Shown here: positions 12,541 through 26,600 of the stretch, piece by piece
Layout of the letters: each line of letters opens with the position of its first letter
How positions within the stretch are numbered: position 1 is the first letter of the stretch
From: Aplectana chamaeleonis
Taxonomy: Eukaryota; Nematoda; Chromadorea; Rhabditida; Cosmocercidae
Reading direction: 5' to 3'
Assembly (NCBI GenBank): GCA_029168955.1
Contig: JAPDOI010000117.1
Location: 496,001 to 560,000, forward strand
DNA length: 64,000 nucleotides
The notes under the pieces: generated by a model
Seen by the model: the letters and a program-made list of their open reading frames with translations, nothing else
Database searches by the model: none
What the model was told of the DNA's origin: nothing
Program-made: the position numbers and the translations under genes

Positions 12541-12678
12541 GGCGTGGATCCCGAAGAGACTTTGCGTTCCCCATTGGAGGTCGGCGCCAGCTCGGTGCAC
12601 CTATGTTATAGCATATAGCACCGAGTTTGCGCCAACCTTCAACAATGAACGCGAAGTCTCTTCCAGATCCATGCCGAC
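12541..12678. mobile_element. Short foldback MITE, GGCGTGGATCC ends
   Basis: GGCGTGGATCC, CTTTGCGTTC and GCACCTATG on the left pair with CATAG, CACCGAGTTTGCGCC and GGATCCATGCC-like segments on the right around a TATAGCATATA centre. Half-elements with the same sequence are seen at about 20774-20840 and 22795-22866. Confidence 0.65.
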
Positions 12679-13323
12679 GATAGATGAGATCACTGCAACT
12701 ATCGACTGTCTCGACGATGGTCTTTGATCATCATACCTCCTCTACTGCACTAGTGCCTAATCCAAAGCATAACATTTTCGAGGGTGCGCTTACCTGTAGA
12801 GACGTTGTACGGCTGAGGTTCTACAGCTTTCGATGGGGTGTTGTGTTGGCGCAGGACTCTCTCCGGCAGCCTGGTCTTGTCGTCTATGAGCGGTCGATTC
12901 ACATTAGTGCCCCACGCACAGGCACCGAAAGGCTTTTTCCAGGAAAACAGACTACTCTGAACTCAAAAGCAACAGAGTGTAATGCTTGTTCAGAGAAAGT
13001 TCCTTTTCTCCCCAAAATCTGATCTACTATGAGTATTTGCAGCTTCCTCCTGCCACAATCAGCCACGATTCCGTTTAGCGACAGTGCTACACCATGGTAC
13101 TAATTGCTCAATATTGTCCTCTTCCACGACGATAAACCTTGCTCAACGGTGTTGCACAGTTTACTCCAATCGCAGTGACTTACATCAACATAGAGTAAAC
13201 TCGTCATTGTGAACAATTTGCTGGAGATTTTCTGAATGAAACTGATGGAGAGCTCAATGTTGTTCTTGGGGAGTAGAAACTAGCATTGCGCTTGGAATAA
13301 CCTGCAGCCACCTGAGCACTCAA

Positions 13324-13784
13324 AGGCACAGTCCAACCTCAGAATCGCTTTCCAGTTTTTCGGCTTAGTTCAGAGAAAATTTCACGCTGAACACAACGTC
13401 GTGTCAAGAATCGCTTAGAACCCTCTGAGAACGGAGCTAAGGTTCCTTGAAAAATAAATGAAATTGAGCGGCGCAAGCATGGTGGACGAGTTGTTCGAGG
13501 CTTGTGACTTCCGCCATTTGCAACCGATGCATGGGAGCGCACCTGAATGAAAAGAGAGGCTGAGACTGAAGAGAAGAACATATTGGTTGATAGAAAACCA
13601 TGGCTCATTCAGCCACTATTGAGCTCGAAGGGTTGTCTCACGGGGCGTGGCAAAGTGGCTTCTTTCTATATCTCGCTTATACGGACAATTTGAGATTTCG
13701 CACTGGGTAAATGCTATATAGGGTGTGTCTACTTCACAATTATGTGAAAATCTCAGATTTTTTTTTCTGAGGTTGGACTGTTCC
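13324..13784. mobile_element. TTAA-type MITE, AGGCACAGTCCAA family (degenerate copy)
   Basis: The left end AGGCACAGTCCAACCTCAGA is matched by CTGAGGTTGGACTGTTCC on the right. Better preserved copies at 39049-39520 and 54514-54982 define the family. The TTAA flanks are degenerate here. Confidence 0.6.
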
Positions 13785-14368
13785 TGTGGAGAGTTCTGCA
13801 CTTCAAACTTCGCCAGCGGCTTGCTGTCATGCTGCATACTTCCAACACTAAAATGGGACCCTTTTATCACAGTTGTAACGCTGAAAGGCGTGCGGCACAA
13901 ACTCACGCGCGTCACCGACGAAGTTTGGAACGCAGGGCTCCTTCCGAATGCCTCAGACTTTAGCGATACTTCTAAAATAATGACGCTTGCTTTCAGTATT
14001 CCCATCTCAAACCCGTACCCCGATATGTGGTGAGTTTCATCTGCAGTATCTCCATAACGCAGTGCACATGCTCACCGGCCAGTCAACGAGCATTTACTGT
14101 GGTAGCACCACCAGCTCAAATTAGTGGCCTTGAAAGAGCCGGTGGCCTGCGATTGCGCTTTGATGGCAACCCAGCAAGTCGCTCGTTTCCCGGCAGCGGC
14201 CCGTCCACGGCAACATCCGTTAGTGGCCGCTGAGCCCATGTACTTCGTTGTGGAGACGTCTTGTGCTTCACTAGCTTTGTCATTTCTGGTTATGTGATGG
14301 GCTGTTCTGACATTCTCTGTTATGTATCTCAGGTGATTCTCGGTCAAGAGCCGCATCAAACAGAAATC

Positions 14369-14545
14369 AGAGCCACCTGGCAGTTCAGCTCGTTCTCCCA
14401 ATCGCCTGGCCACTGCTGTTGTTGTTTGGGCAAACTGGAGGAACTCGAACAGCAAGAGCACCGGTTTGGAAAGCAACAGCAGTGGCTCGGACAGCAACAG
14501 AAGCCGATACGCAAGTTTGGAGAACGAGCAAACTATCAGGCGGCT
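14369..14545. mobile_element. Foldback MITE, CCTGGCAGTTCRGCTCGTT ends (second copy 20296-20434)
   Basis: CCTGGCAGTTCAGCTCGTTC on the left pairs with GAACGAGCAAACTATCAGG on the right, and GGACAGCAACAG-type sequence fills the middle. A better paired copy is at about 20296-20434 (end GAACGAGCTGAGCTGTCAGG). Both lie in or next to gene B. A long frame running through it reflects the element, not a gene. Confidence 0.65.
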
Positions 14546-14613
14546 CGGGGCCGAGAATCGTTTGGGATAGTATCCAATTTTCCTCCTATGTTGATTATAG
14601 TTTAATATTTCAG

Positions 14614-17600
14614 CAGGCGCACAGGTCCAGCCCGTTTACGAGTTCGATGGTGGGTTTATCAACAATTTCCTCTGTTCGATTTCTCGGAATTCTTTCAAAT
14701 CTCGACAAATGATCGTTTCATTCAGCGCTCCTTCACGAGAACCAGAATCACCATGGTGAGTCGATACTGCCTCAACAGTTTGAACCTCTGAAATTCAAAA
14801 TTCTGGTGAATTATCACTTAGATATTATAATCAACAATTGAAGGGTGAAGTTTTCAGCATCAGCATCCCAGTTCCACTGACACGACGATGGTAAGTTTGG
14901 TGGAACTATTCATTTTTGTTGAATCATTAGTATTGAGAAGAAGAGAGAATTGACTTTCAGCGCACCTGCACCTAGAACCGGCCAGCACACGTGGTACGCT
15001 CCATCTCCTTATCAACCTATTCAGCTTCCTTATTGTTATCCTGCATTGAATAATTTCACCTCTAGCATTCCTGTCTACACACCCATTCCTGGTGCAAATG
15101 CTGTGTTGGATCGAGCGAATTCGTATGCAGTGGGACAGGTGAGCTACCCACTCATTGGTGGTTACTTCAACTCTACATTCATCCTCACACCCGTAAGAAA
15201 ACCAACAATCCAACTGTGAATAGAAAATTCCTGCTCTCCTGACACAACTCATTTAGTTCCCGCCCAATCTCAACTCTGCTGGTATATCGCCACCAACAAA
15301 AGACTACACATTGCAGCCATTCGCGTGAGTTTTAACGGGGTCGGGGAAATGGTTAGGCCTTTGTGTGCAGCCAGAACATGGCAATGTCGGAAGTCATGGC
15401 TCTGCAAGAAACTACTTCGCTGATTTCGCGATCGGCGATGGCGCCGCGTTCATTTTCCGTTCGTTCCACGATCCGAGGAAATGCCGCATCCGTGCCGCGA
15501 TGACGACTCCATTCGCTCAATCCTCACAATGTACGACGCAGGTTTTGATGTACACCAGCGCGAAATCTCGTACCCTGCTGGGCAAGTAGCAATCCCCCAA
15601 TGAGGTGACTTTAAAGAGGCAGCCAACAAGAGGTCGGTGACGCCTACTAAATGCCTTGTATGGTTAGCACCTTGAAGCGAGATTTATTCTGAACAGTGGC
15701 GTTGATCGCAAAACTCTCGCTACTCAGAAGTTTCAACCCTAGTTACATGTTTTCCTCAGTAACATACATTGAAGGGCACAACTAATTTACTTAAAGGCAT
15801 CGTACACGATGAAAACCAAATTCCAACTATTGCGTTCAGTCGAACTAGTGGGCCATAACAATGTCACTCAGAACGTTTGGAGTTTCAAAATCACTTTGGA
15901 TGAAGATTTGCTTACCTCAAAAGGGCTTCCTGGGTTTGGAGGGCCGGCCTTCGGGTCGATGCGTTGTTACAAGGAACAAAACTTCGTGGTCGCTGCCGGC
16001 GATCGTGCGCTGACGCGTCGTAGGGCGAAAAGCACACGCCACTCTATTTCACGTTCGACATCGATGGAAATCAGCTGACAGCATGTTAGTAACCCTATTT
16101 AACTTCGTTCAATAAAAAAATGATTGCTCGTCTGAACGGCGTCCTTGGTTAATTTCTTCCATCGCAGCGCCAAGGAACGAATCGTAGAACTGTTCCTTGC
16201 GTTTTTTCGCGCAACTATCCCAAGTTGATCTCGGCGGAAACTTCAAATTTGTCCTGAGCGCTCTCGAAATGGGTTTTTCTCAAAAATTTGACGTTTTTGA
16301 GGGGCTTTTCAAAACCTTCAGTCACTATGGGGATATAACAACACGAAGACGTCAAAAACCCAAGCATGGTTTTCATCGTGTACGATGCCTTTAAAGGTAG
16401 TGTTCACGATAAATTGTGGATGTTCAGTTTCTTACAGATTATGATAGGTTAAGAGCTTACTATGACAGCAGCGTCAGGAAAAAACTGCAGAAAAAGACGA
16501 GAAGGCACTTTTTTTTTACCTTTGCTGACCGGCTGTTTGCGTGCCCTTCAATGTATGTTACTGAGGAAAACATGCAACTAGGGTTGAAACTTCTGAGTAG
16601 CCGTAGGGTCTCAACCAACACGGCAACGTTCTTTGTGCCGGATGCCCAACACAGCGCATTGGACCACTACGCCACATGTACATGTTTGGAAGACTCTTTT
16701 CACTATGCATACACTCCCTCCACAGCTCTTCGTATCCATTGAGATTTTGATCGAACTAGCGGTAGTAAATATGGGTTTTGGGAGCCTGCAAATATGTCCA
16801 CCTATCGGATTCAACAGCTTCTCAACCTTGGATGATGAGATTTTGGAGAATTCCGTGAGAATTATCAATGCTAGAGAATGTTAGATTTGAAAAACGATTT
16901 TGAGGGTTTCTTAATTGATGGCCACTTACCACCGAGAACACGACACACAATACTTTGTAGTACGAATGTCGAGGAGGTAACCTCATATTTTTTCTCCACA
17001 AAGTAAACCAGGTCCGAATTCATCAAAGCATTTTCCATGATAAGTTAGCGTTATCGGCTAACCGCAACCCTTATCAGTTATTCACAGGCTTGCTGACCAA
17101 CTGATATCGATCGCGGTTAGCCGATAACGCTAAAGTACCTTTGAAAAAGCATTGATGAATCCGGCTTCAGAAAGTTTAAAGGAATTTTTTGAATCGTGGA
17201 CTAATTTCTTCCCTAGTGTGCTTGAAGGTAGTGTTCACGATAAACTTCACTTCCGATATCTCCACGGTTTACGGAAGGGCTGGTGCCCTATATAGCGAGG
17301 CATACTCAAAAAGGACACGAAAAACGCGTTTTTGAGTCAAAATAGGCCCTCCCTTGTTTACGTTGATTTTTGAGCGTGGAGGAATTGACCGCTAGAAGGA
17401 TGATACCTATCAGTGCAATGAAGCCATCAGCTCGCTTATCAGCGCTTCCTTGACTTGATCATTCCTATAATCTAAGTCTTCATTTGTTCATTCCGACGGG
17501 GCGGATCTGGGGCACCAGGCCTGTCTGGGGCACCAAAACGCTTGTTTGCAGCCGTTATTTCGCCACTCCTGGCTCGTTTTCTACCGTTACTTTGGCACTG

Positions 17601-20600
17601 GGAGCCTAGGATCCTTCTCCCCTATCATTTTACTGTGGAAAGTCAACGAGGATGATCATCGTGAACACTGCCTTTAACGTTTCCCATTCTACATAGGAAG
17701 TAGCGAACTTGTTTGTAGAAGAGGAAAACCAAGTTTGGACAAAAAAATGCGCCCAGGTGAACAATCATACAGAATTCTGAAACTAGTACATGCGGCTCAC
17801 GTAAATTCACCCTTTTTTTGAAGACGGAAACTATTTCACAGCCATCTTTTTTAGATGGCTATCTAAGCAAATCTGATTTTACTTGTAGTGAGCGATTATT
17901 GGAAAAAAGCCTCAAAATGGTTGAATTTGGAACCAATAACTTTTAGGAAATTGAAGTTGAGTTTAGAACAGGAAACAGGAGAAAAGCATATGAAATCTAT
18001 GAAGGAGACGTATTCATGACAGCTAAGTGAAATTCGACATAAATCTCCCACTAATCTTTGCCCGGAATCATTAAATCATCAATGGAACCTTCGAACGTTT
18101 CGCCTGTCATTCCTATCAGCTGGCAGCGGAGCGGGATGGCTGCCAGCTAGAGTGTTGGAGCGAATAATTTTGATTTTCCGATTAATCCTTATATTTCCTC
18201 AGAGCCGTTAAGGTTTTAACTGTCCTTGGTTTCAAACATTACGTGAGGGGCAAGGTTACTATAGTTGATGAAAAAGTAAAATTCTACCCAATCACAGAAG
18301 CGCTACTACAGTTTATTCGACTATTCGAATATTCGAATAAAACACATTTAATTAAGCTTGGCATTTTAATGAATGGACAGAATCTTAACTTTTATGAATT
18401 ATGAGAACCTTCCACTCACTGTAACGTATGAGATTGAAATCTATTGAAACCATTCCGAAGATGAAAAGAAAATTGGATTTATTCGAAAAAATCGATATTA
18501 TTCGTTCCAACACTCTACTGCCAGCCTCCCTAGACAACGAGGATGGCCAACCTCTTGTGCTGTGGTGATATGTGGGCAGCGGACTGGTCGGTTCGCAACT
18601 GACTTGCAGCGCTTCACTGCCTTTTCGTGGAGCACACTTTCCTCAAGGAGTCGCCACCCTTGGACGTGCACGACCCCATGTCCGCGGTATCGAACAATCC
18701 CCTCTTAGCTCCGCCCGCTATTTCTCATTCCTCTGCCGCGGTGAGCGAAGTTCTCGCAGTCAGCCACCACAAAAGAACGCTCCCTGCTGCCAGGTGACTG
18801 ACTACAACGGTCATTCACTTGGGCGCCCCGTGTGCATTTCTGTGCAGGCCTGTTCACATCGATAGTCGATCAGTAATTGACACAGTCACCACGCAGTGAC
18901 AGCCGGTAGCTGCCACCTTCCGGGGTGTTTGCTACTGGCCCTGAGGTGTAGGCTACATGCTGTTAACCTCTGTCTACCAGTAGAGCCAGCAACTAGGCAT
19001 TGAGCTTCAGTCAGAACTTCACCCCACGCAAGCCGAATATTTTTCCCTTCGGATCACATGCTGTTGACCTCTGTCTACCTGTAGACCCAGAATACAGAAG
19101 TAAAGAGCGTTGTAGAGTCCCGATGTTCAATTTCGTCTAGTTGTTGGGCCCCACGGCCAGCCGCAATGATCGCTCTTGGTTCACTTATCGAACTAAATCT
19201 TATTAAGAGACCGCATTAGGTTGGTGCAAACATAATAGCGGTTTTCCGTGAAATCTAATTTCCCCTCGTTCGTCTAGCTTTTTAACGCCCCTATAAACTT
19301 CCCGTAAAGCTCGCCTACTTTAGAATTTTCAATTTGGATTTAGTGTGTCGTTCCAGTACCAAAATTTTATCCGTACGTACTTGTCGCATTAATCATGGGC
19401 AGCAAGGGAGCGCTGACAGTTCCGGAAGTAGTTAGAAACTCAGGAGAAAGTAGCTGGATGTAGGCGACCCAGGGAGGATAGAATGCCTGAATTGAAACTG
19501 CAGTTCACTCTACCGCCAATTGGAGGAAGATCAGCTCAAGCACCTAAAGGCAGTGTTCACGATGGTTTTCGTCTCCGAGTTTTTCACATTAAACAATGCA
19601 TTGGCCTACAAGTGTTACCAAATTTACGAAGAAATGGCGAGAAACGCATTAAAACGTCGCATTTTGGTGACATTATTCTATAACATGAACTAGTTGTCCG
19701 GTTGGATGAACATGTTCTTGGTGGTTGTCACCGGTGGGAAATTGGGTCAATCGAAAATAGAAGAATATTTCGTGCAAAGCAGGATTAGCTAGGGCTCTAA
19801 CGAAAGAAGTAGCTATAGAGAGTGGAGACGAGAAGAAAGGACGGGTCCACAAAAGATTTCATGGTCACAACAAACACTTTCTGTGATACTTGAGAGGCGG
19901 GGTGATACTTAACGATTTCGTGCACTTCTGATGCGTTTTTCTTAATTTCTACGTCATTTTAGTTTTACCCGAGGGCCACTTAATCAATATAGCGATTATT
20001 CTCAGAATTGAAGATTATCGTGAACACGGCCTTTAAGCTATGCATAAGTCATACTTCAGATTAGACTGTTGTTTCGTTCAATTACACATCAACGATGCGA
20101 TCGTCAGTTGTGGTTGTAAACCGGCTGTATGTTCCTTCAGTATGCATTTCCGCCTGCGAACCAGCAATGACATACTGTCTTCCAGGACGATGGCATCTGC
20201 GCTTTGGATAAGACTGATTTGAAGACGTGCACTACGTTCAAGAAAGATCTATCCGCAGGTGATTTTATTCTCAACGAATAGACTGAAGGTCTGTGCCTGG
20301 CAGTTCGGCTCGTTGTCCCAACCTGCGGGCCACCACTGTGATTGTTCGGGAGAACTGGAGGATTCCGGACAGCGACAGCAACAGAAGCCGAGCCGCAGAT
20401 TAGGAGAACGAGCTGAGCTGTCAGGAGGATCCGGGCCGAGAATCGCCTGGATAGAGTCTGCATTCGTTCCTTACTTACCTCATCATTCCCTTAGTATTAG
20501 CATATCGTCTGAGGTTGGAAACTTCCAGGGAATACCTTCAACAACACTTCTTCGATACTCTGCCATGATGCGATTCAGCAAGGCATCATTTCGTATGTGT

Positions 20601-23600
20601 TTCGAATTTCCCATTTGTTAGCGCCGGCATTTTAGTGCGAATCCTATTTCATTTCATACAGGTATGGTGATCTACAACAGTGTCGACCAGCTGCAAGGCC
20701 ACAACTCCCGCACATCAACGTGAAATGGTACGTTTTCTTCGTTTCCCGTCGAGAACAGGTAACCTAAGGTCAGCATGGATCCTACTGGTACTTTGCGTTC
20801 GCTATTGAAGGTTGGTGCAAACTCAGTATCATATGCTGTAATTTAGCTTCCTGGCAAAAGTAACGATTTGGTAATGATAAAAAAAAGGTTCAAAAATGTC
20901 TTGAAATAGCTTTAAAAAAACGATTTGGCGTAAAGTAGCCTGGAAAAATAAAAAAGCTAGAAAATGAAGTGAAATAACCAAAAATGCGATTTGGTGGTCG
21001 ATCATTTCACAAGCTTCTGCGTTAAACTTATCAAAACGGAATCAAGCACGATATGGAATGGAGCCTTGCGTTTACCTACCTTGACCTATGCTGATTCCCA
21101 TACTACAGCTTTCAAAAATGGCTTAATGTTTCCGTTGCGCGCTTGATTTCGTTTTGATAAGTTTAACGGAGAAGCTTGTGAAATGATCGACCACCAAATC
21201 GTATTTTTGGTTATTTCACTTCATTTCCTAGCTTTTTCAATTTTCCAGGCTACTTTACGCCAAATCATTTTTTTTAAGATATTTCAAGACATTTTTGAAA
21301 CTTTTTTTATCATTACCAAATCGTTACTTTTGCCAGGAAGCTAAATTTCTAGAAGTTTCACATAATTTTTCCGAAGGTTCCCTTTCTGACTTTAATTTTG
21401 CTTAACGACTTCCATTTCGGAATGATCAAACATCTAACAACGAGATTGTCGAATGGCTACAATTTTTGAAACTTTTTACCCAAACCCATAAACATATCAC
21501 TCATTGCCGCATTTTGTGCAACATGTGAGAACTCGATATTATTGAAGATTAATATTTGATCTTGCATGATGAGAAGAATTTCCGAAACAAGTGACTTAGA
21601 GCCATCAACATTCAAAAATCATTGCGACATTTTGTGCAACAGGCGAAAAAATCAATATTAGTGATCGGTATTTATCGATAATGACTGATGAGCAAAACTC
21701 TCCAACCAAGAAAACCTATCCCATCAGCAATCACCACTCCTAGCCGCATTTTGTGTAAAAAGCGCGAAAATCGATAATATTGATTATCGATCGATGTCGT
21801 GTCAAGAGTACGGATTCGGACAAGTTCAGTACTTGGGCCCCCGTCATAGTCGGTGGATCTGCTGAGTCTCACCGCGTCGATACGCACCGAATTCGTGGGA
21901 AACGGGTGCAAAAAAAATCAACCCACTGAGTCTGACTGCGGCCGTCTGATGCCCACCGCAACCCACCCGGTCGATACTGATGGTTCTCATGCGTACAAGG
22001 GCGGGGCCAATGCACTGACTGAGTCCCAGCGAAATCATCCTCACCCCACCCGATCGATATAGGTGTTTCTCACGTGATTTGGGCGCATTTTCTTCGGCCG
22101 ACTGCGACCTGCCGAGTCCCGCCGTATCCGGACTCTCGTCGTCTGCGCTCTGCCCCACGTACTGCTGCGCTGACTATCGATTGCGTGTTTCGCAGAGGAA
22201 CTGTTTGGCGCTGGGAGCAACCGGACTCAGTCGGACTCAGCAGGTTTTTCCACCCCGGACTCATTCGGACTCAGTAGGACTCAGCAGGTTTTTCGACGAA
22301 GTCTGACGGGGGCCTTATCTTCGACGACCTGTGTTGATTGGCTGCAGATTCACCCATACACCCCGGTCTCCACAGCCGTAGCAGAAAAAAGCAGTTTTCT
22401 TGCTTCACGGCTAATTTAGTATATAAACCCAATATTTTGAGGAACCCTTCAAAGTTAAGGTATTAAGTTCAAATTGGAACAGGAGCGACCTGCATCCATT
22501 TCCAGCCCCTGTTCAAAAATGAGCTCCCTAGCTCAATTTCAAGTGTACCAACAAGATCGTGTACGCCGTCTGAAAAAAGGAGATTAACAACAAAAATGCG
22601 CGGTCTTTCAATTTTTACTCGAAAACCAGTGAACCGTTCTAAACCATTTTTGGTTACATTTACCATATTTTTGCGCTCTTTTTAATGCAATTTAGATCTT
22701 ATTTCTACGTTCGCTCTCAAATGAGATTTCGAAAAAGGGGTTGCGCGCGGGGGTGATTCAAAACCAAATCTAATGCGCGCTTCGCGCGCACCACAATATA
22801 GATGCACCGAGTTTGCGCCGAACTTCAGTGGGGGAACGCAAAGTATCACTAGGATTCATGCCGACAGTAAGTTGTAGAGGTGACCATAAACTCCTCGATT
22901 CTGACGGCATTAATTTTTTTAGCATTCAACCACCAGGAACTGCACCCATTTGGTGAGTTTACTGCATCTGTGCTGTGTTCGCGAATGTTATTGGAAGTTC
23001 AAAGGTGATTGTTATGTCCAGCTTCCCCTTCGTTTCTCAGCAACAACAACAGGTGCAACACGGCATTAACGCTCAGACTGGAACCGCTACCGATGATGTT
23101 CAGGTAAACACGAATCGGTCCAGGGGTTGATAGGTACTCGTGGGAGTTGGTTTTGGTGATCGGTGAACAATCAAGCTCGATCTGAGCTATTTCGCAGCAC
23201 CTAATCTGCATGAGCTGTGTCTTGCTCCAAATGATTCGCAGTACTATCCTTTTCCCTTCTCTGCTCAACTCCGTTAGCATCGCCTCCACTGATGTGGTAC
23301 TATTCGAAAAAACGACGATGTCGTCGGTGAGACGAACATTCGGGAGGAATCGTCCATCCACACTCATGCCCTTTTATGGTATACTACAGTTTCCCCGCCG
23401 CGAAGCGACGAAGCCGTCGCGCGCGATGAATAGGCGCCAAAAGCTATTTACTACAGTGCTCAGAGCTTCACAATTGGAGCGCTTTAGGGTGCACCTGAAA
23501 ACTTCGATAGTTACCGGTTCGTGTTGATCGTAATGTTTCCCAACCGCTGAAGATGCGGTTAAACGGGGGAAGAGCGAAGTGCGTGATTGGACGAACCACG

Positions 23601-26600
23601 GCTAGTGTCCAATCACGCACCTCGCTCCTCCCCAGTGTCCACCACTTTTTGGGGTTGAGAAACATTACGACGGCCACCCGACAATTTTTCATACTCCCCC
23701 CCCCCAAATCGTCTTCTATTTCCTAAATGTGAAACTTCTGGGAAATTCACCACCATTATTGCAAATATGGGGCGAGTGTGGGCAGTGGCAAGAGACGCCG
23801 CTGTCACGCACACGGTCGAGTGATCGATCCTCGCCCAAGGTCAACCGAACCGTCTATCTCTCCGGGGTCCGTAGATGCCAGTCTTGTCTGGGAGGATGAA
23901 AAACTGACTTGAACATCGGCTGGCTCCCGCAAGTCGTTGTAGAGGCCCTATACACATTCAAATGCCTCTACGATTCTGAATGGAAGTCGAATGTGTGGCG
24001 CATCCCCAGAGGATTGATATACACCTAGGACTTTAACCTTTCTTATATTGTATCTATACATCACCCAAGAAATTTAACTCTCCACAGTTGATTCACCACG
24101 AGGAAAGTGAACAGGAAATGCATGAACTTTTCCTAAACTTTTTTGTGAAAGATCCCCACGCTCCGCTCAGCGGGAATTGAATTCCAAAATAAGCACAACA
24201 ATAGAAGCACCGTTAGCCTTAGTTGCCTTTCTCGCAGCAGTCTGTCGGCCCCAGTAGGTGCAAGCCTGGACTGAGCAAGAAGTAAGCCCTAAGTATAATC
24301 TGAGCGTTGTATGCAGCGTAGAGAAGACGCCCAGGTCAAAACGATTAGTGTGGCAGTTTCATAGCGATCTACGCAGTGCGACGCTCAGTGGTTACCTTCA
24401 AATTATAACGTAAGTGTTACTACAAGCAATTTTCAGGCTGTGCCGAATGGAATGTGGCAGAAACCACTCGAGTAAGTCTGTCATTTCTATTCTTCTGCAG
24501 CTTCATGTAATCAATCCACGAGAAATCCATTATCAAACTTCTCACATGGCACTTGAATACGATTTTATCGGAGGAGGCTATTCGCCCATTTTCTCGCAAT
24601 CGGCCTATCACGCCGGCCTTCGCTGCTCCTGTGATAGGTCAGCGGCAGGAAAGTGGGCGGGTAACCCCCTCCCAGCAGGGTATCTAAATAGGAACCGATT
24701 TTTTCTGTTTTAGTGCCAAATGTTGTGCCGTTCACATCCGTCCTACACATCTCACAATAGCATGCGGATGCAAGCATTCTGCTGGGAAATCGGTGATTTT
24801 TTTCGTTTTTGCTCTCAGTTTTAGGAAGACTCAACTTGACATATTCATTTAACTGTGAGCATTTTCGTTTCATTTGCCTGTCCGAGGTCATTTCATATTT
24901 ACTTCAGACGCTCAGTTCATGCTCGGACGCTCTGGTCAACAATGATCTCGCAAGTTGTACGGTAACCAAACAACAATTGCCCTACAGTAAGTGAAGATCT
25001 TTAATGAGATCAAAATGTGCTATGAATAACACCCTACCCCACCTATGTAAAAAAGCCACTCTAATAGAATCAACAGAACGAGTTGCCAAGAGAGACCAAG
25101 ATGCTTCAAGGAAGATAAATTCTTCACCGGGAACGCTCATCAATCGGACGCTAGAGGAGCTCGGTAATGTCTGTCCGAATGGGACTGTCCGCCCACGCGG
25201 TCAGTCTGCGTTTGGAGCGGCCGTCATCACGAAACCATTCTTTCGGACGAGCCCCCGTGACTGCAAACAGCTGGTTGTGATATTATTCACCACTCGTTAA
25301 ATATTTCTGCTAATTGATTGCCAAGCCCGAAAAATGCCTTCGCGACAGCCGCTCCACACGCACGCCGACCGCATGGTGGGACAGTCTCTCTCTCTCGCGC
25401 GGACTCTATTTATCATAATTTGATGTTTTATGCAGCTTCTTAATCATTTTAATCGATTACAGAATTTTTCTTTTAGCTAACACAGTCGAGTATTCGCAGC
25501 CTATCAGCTGTGATGCGGCGTTGGAGCAGGGAATAATCTTGTGAGTCTTCCATTCTTAGGGAGGGTTCATCAACGGGTGACCCATAGACTTACGGTGCAC
25601 TCCAGGTTGGCATAGTTTTCATCAGGGTTGTGAGGAATAAAACCGGAAAATCGACAAATAAATCACGGATTTGTGATCGGTACACCTGATAACCCCCACG
25701 GGGAAGTTTTTGGCCGAATCCAAAATACTTTTCTCGAACGCTTTCAGAACACTCTAATTTATATACCAGGTTGTTCAATAGAATTTGTCGTTCGATAAGA
25801 GATGGCGTTGCTACTAGCCCAATTTTATTTTGTTTGATTGGAACACTTTTCATATGAACGTGTGTGAAGTTTCATTTCAGTCTGTCAATTCATTCTTTGT
25901 TTACAAGACATTTAGTGTCGCCGTGTCACAGCAATGGAAAAAATTGAATATTGTGCAGTGATAAAATTCTTATTTTTGGAAGGTGTAGCACCAAAAGAAA
26001 TTACCGAACGAATCTTAAAAGTGTATAATGATTGTTCACCTACAATTAGAACAGTAGAAAGATGGGTTGCTGGATTTAAACGTGGTCGTACAAGCCTTGA
26101 AGACGATCCACGAGAAGGACGTCCAAGACACGCATCAACACCAGAAATCATAGCCAAAATACAGGATATGGTTTTGGAAGATCGTCGATTGACTGAGAGA
26201 GATTTAGTAGAGGCTCTACATATCTCATTAGGCAGTGTGAGCCATATTTAAAGTGAAATTTTGGGTTTTAGAAAGCTGTGTGCATAATGGGTGCCGCATT
26301 CGCTAACAATGGAACAAAAACACATTCGAATGTGGTTTTATCAGCAACATTTGGAGCATTTTAAAAGGGATAAAGTAGATTATGCGGGCCGATTCATCAC
26401 TATGGATGGGACTTGGGTCTATCACCATGATCCTGAATCAAAACAAGAGGCTAAAGAGTGGTTTGAACCTGGTTGTTCGGCTTCGAAACGAGTTCGTGTC
26501 CGGAAATCGGCCAAGAAGGTTATGGCATCAGTTTTTTGAAATGCGAAAGGAATTTTGTTTGTGGATTACTTGCAGTTTGGTAAAACAATTAATTGTGAAT

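Larger units (their letters stand above)
5807..14613. other. Gene-free, repeat-filled interval between genes A and B
   Basis: No exon could be supported. Open frames here (for example about 170 codons on the minus strand at 5858-6376) show no domain and no splice structure. The identifiable content is two 41-bp minisatellites, several foldback elements, a perfect 42-bp palindrome and one TTAA-type MITE, all listed separately. The region 5840-6740 holds nothing I recognise. The missing 5' exons of gene B may lie near its right-hand end. Confidence 0.5.

Noticed and set aside
18572..18865. 97-codon frame with Arg/Ser/Gly/Pro composition
   Set aside because: No domain, no splice context and no repeat partner in the window; reported only as unexplained sequence.
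23041..23103. AG/GT-bounded 63-nt segment with CAACAACAACAG start as a gene B exon
   Set aside because: It overlaps the antisense RTE reverse transcriptase fragment and does not repair the phase mismatch between the exons at 22923 and 24437.
24501..24713. Open frame starting LHVINPREIHYQ after a good acceptor, as an extra gene B exon
   Set aside because: It runs into a foldback element without a phase-compatible donor. Joining exon 24437-24471 directly to 24908-24986 keeps the frame. An alternative exon is still possible.
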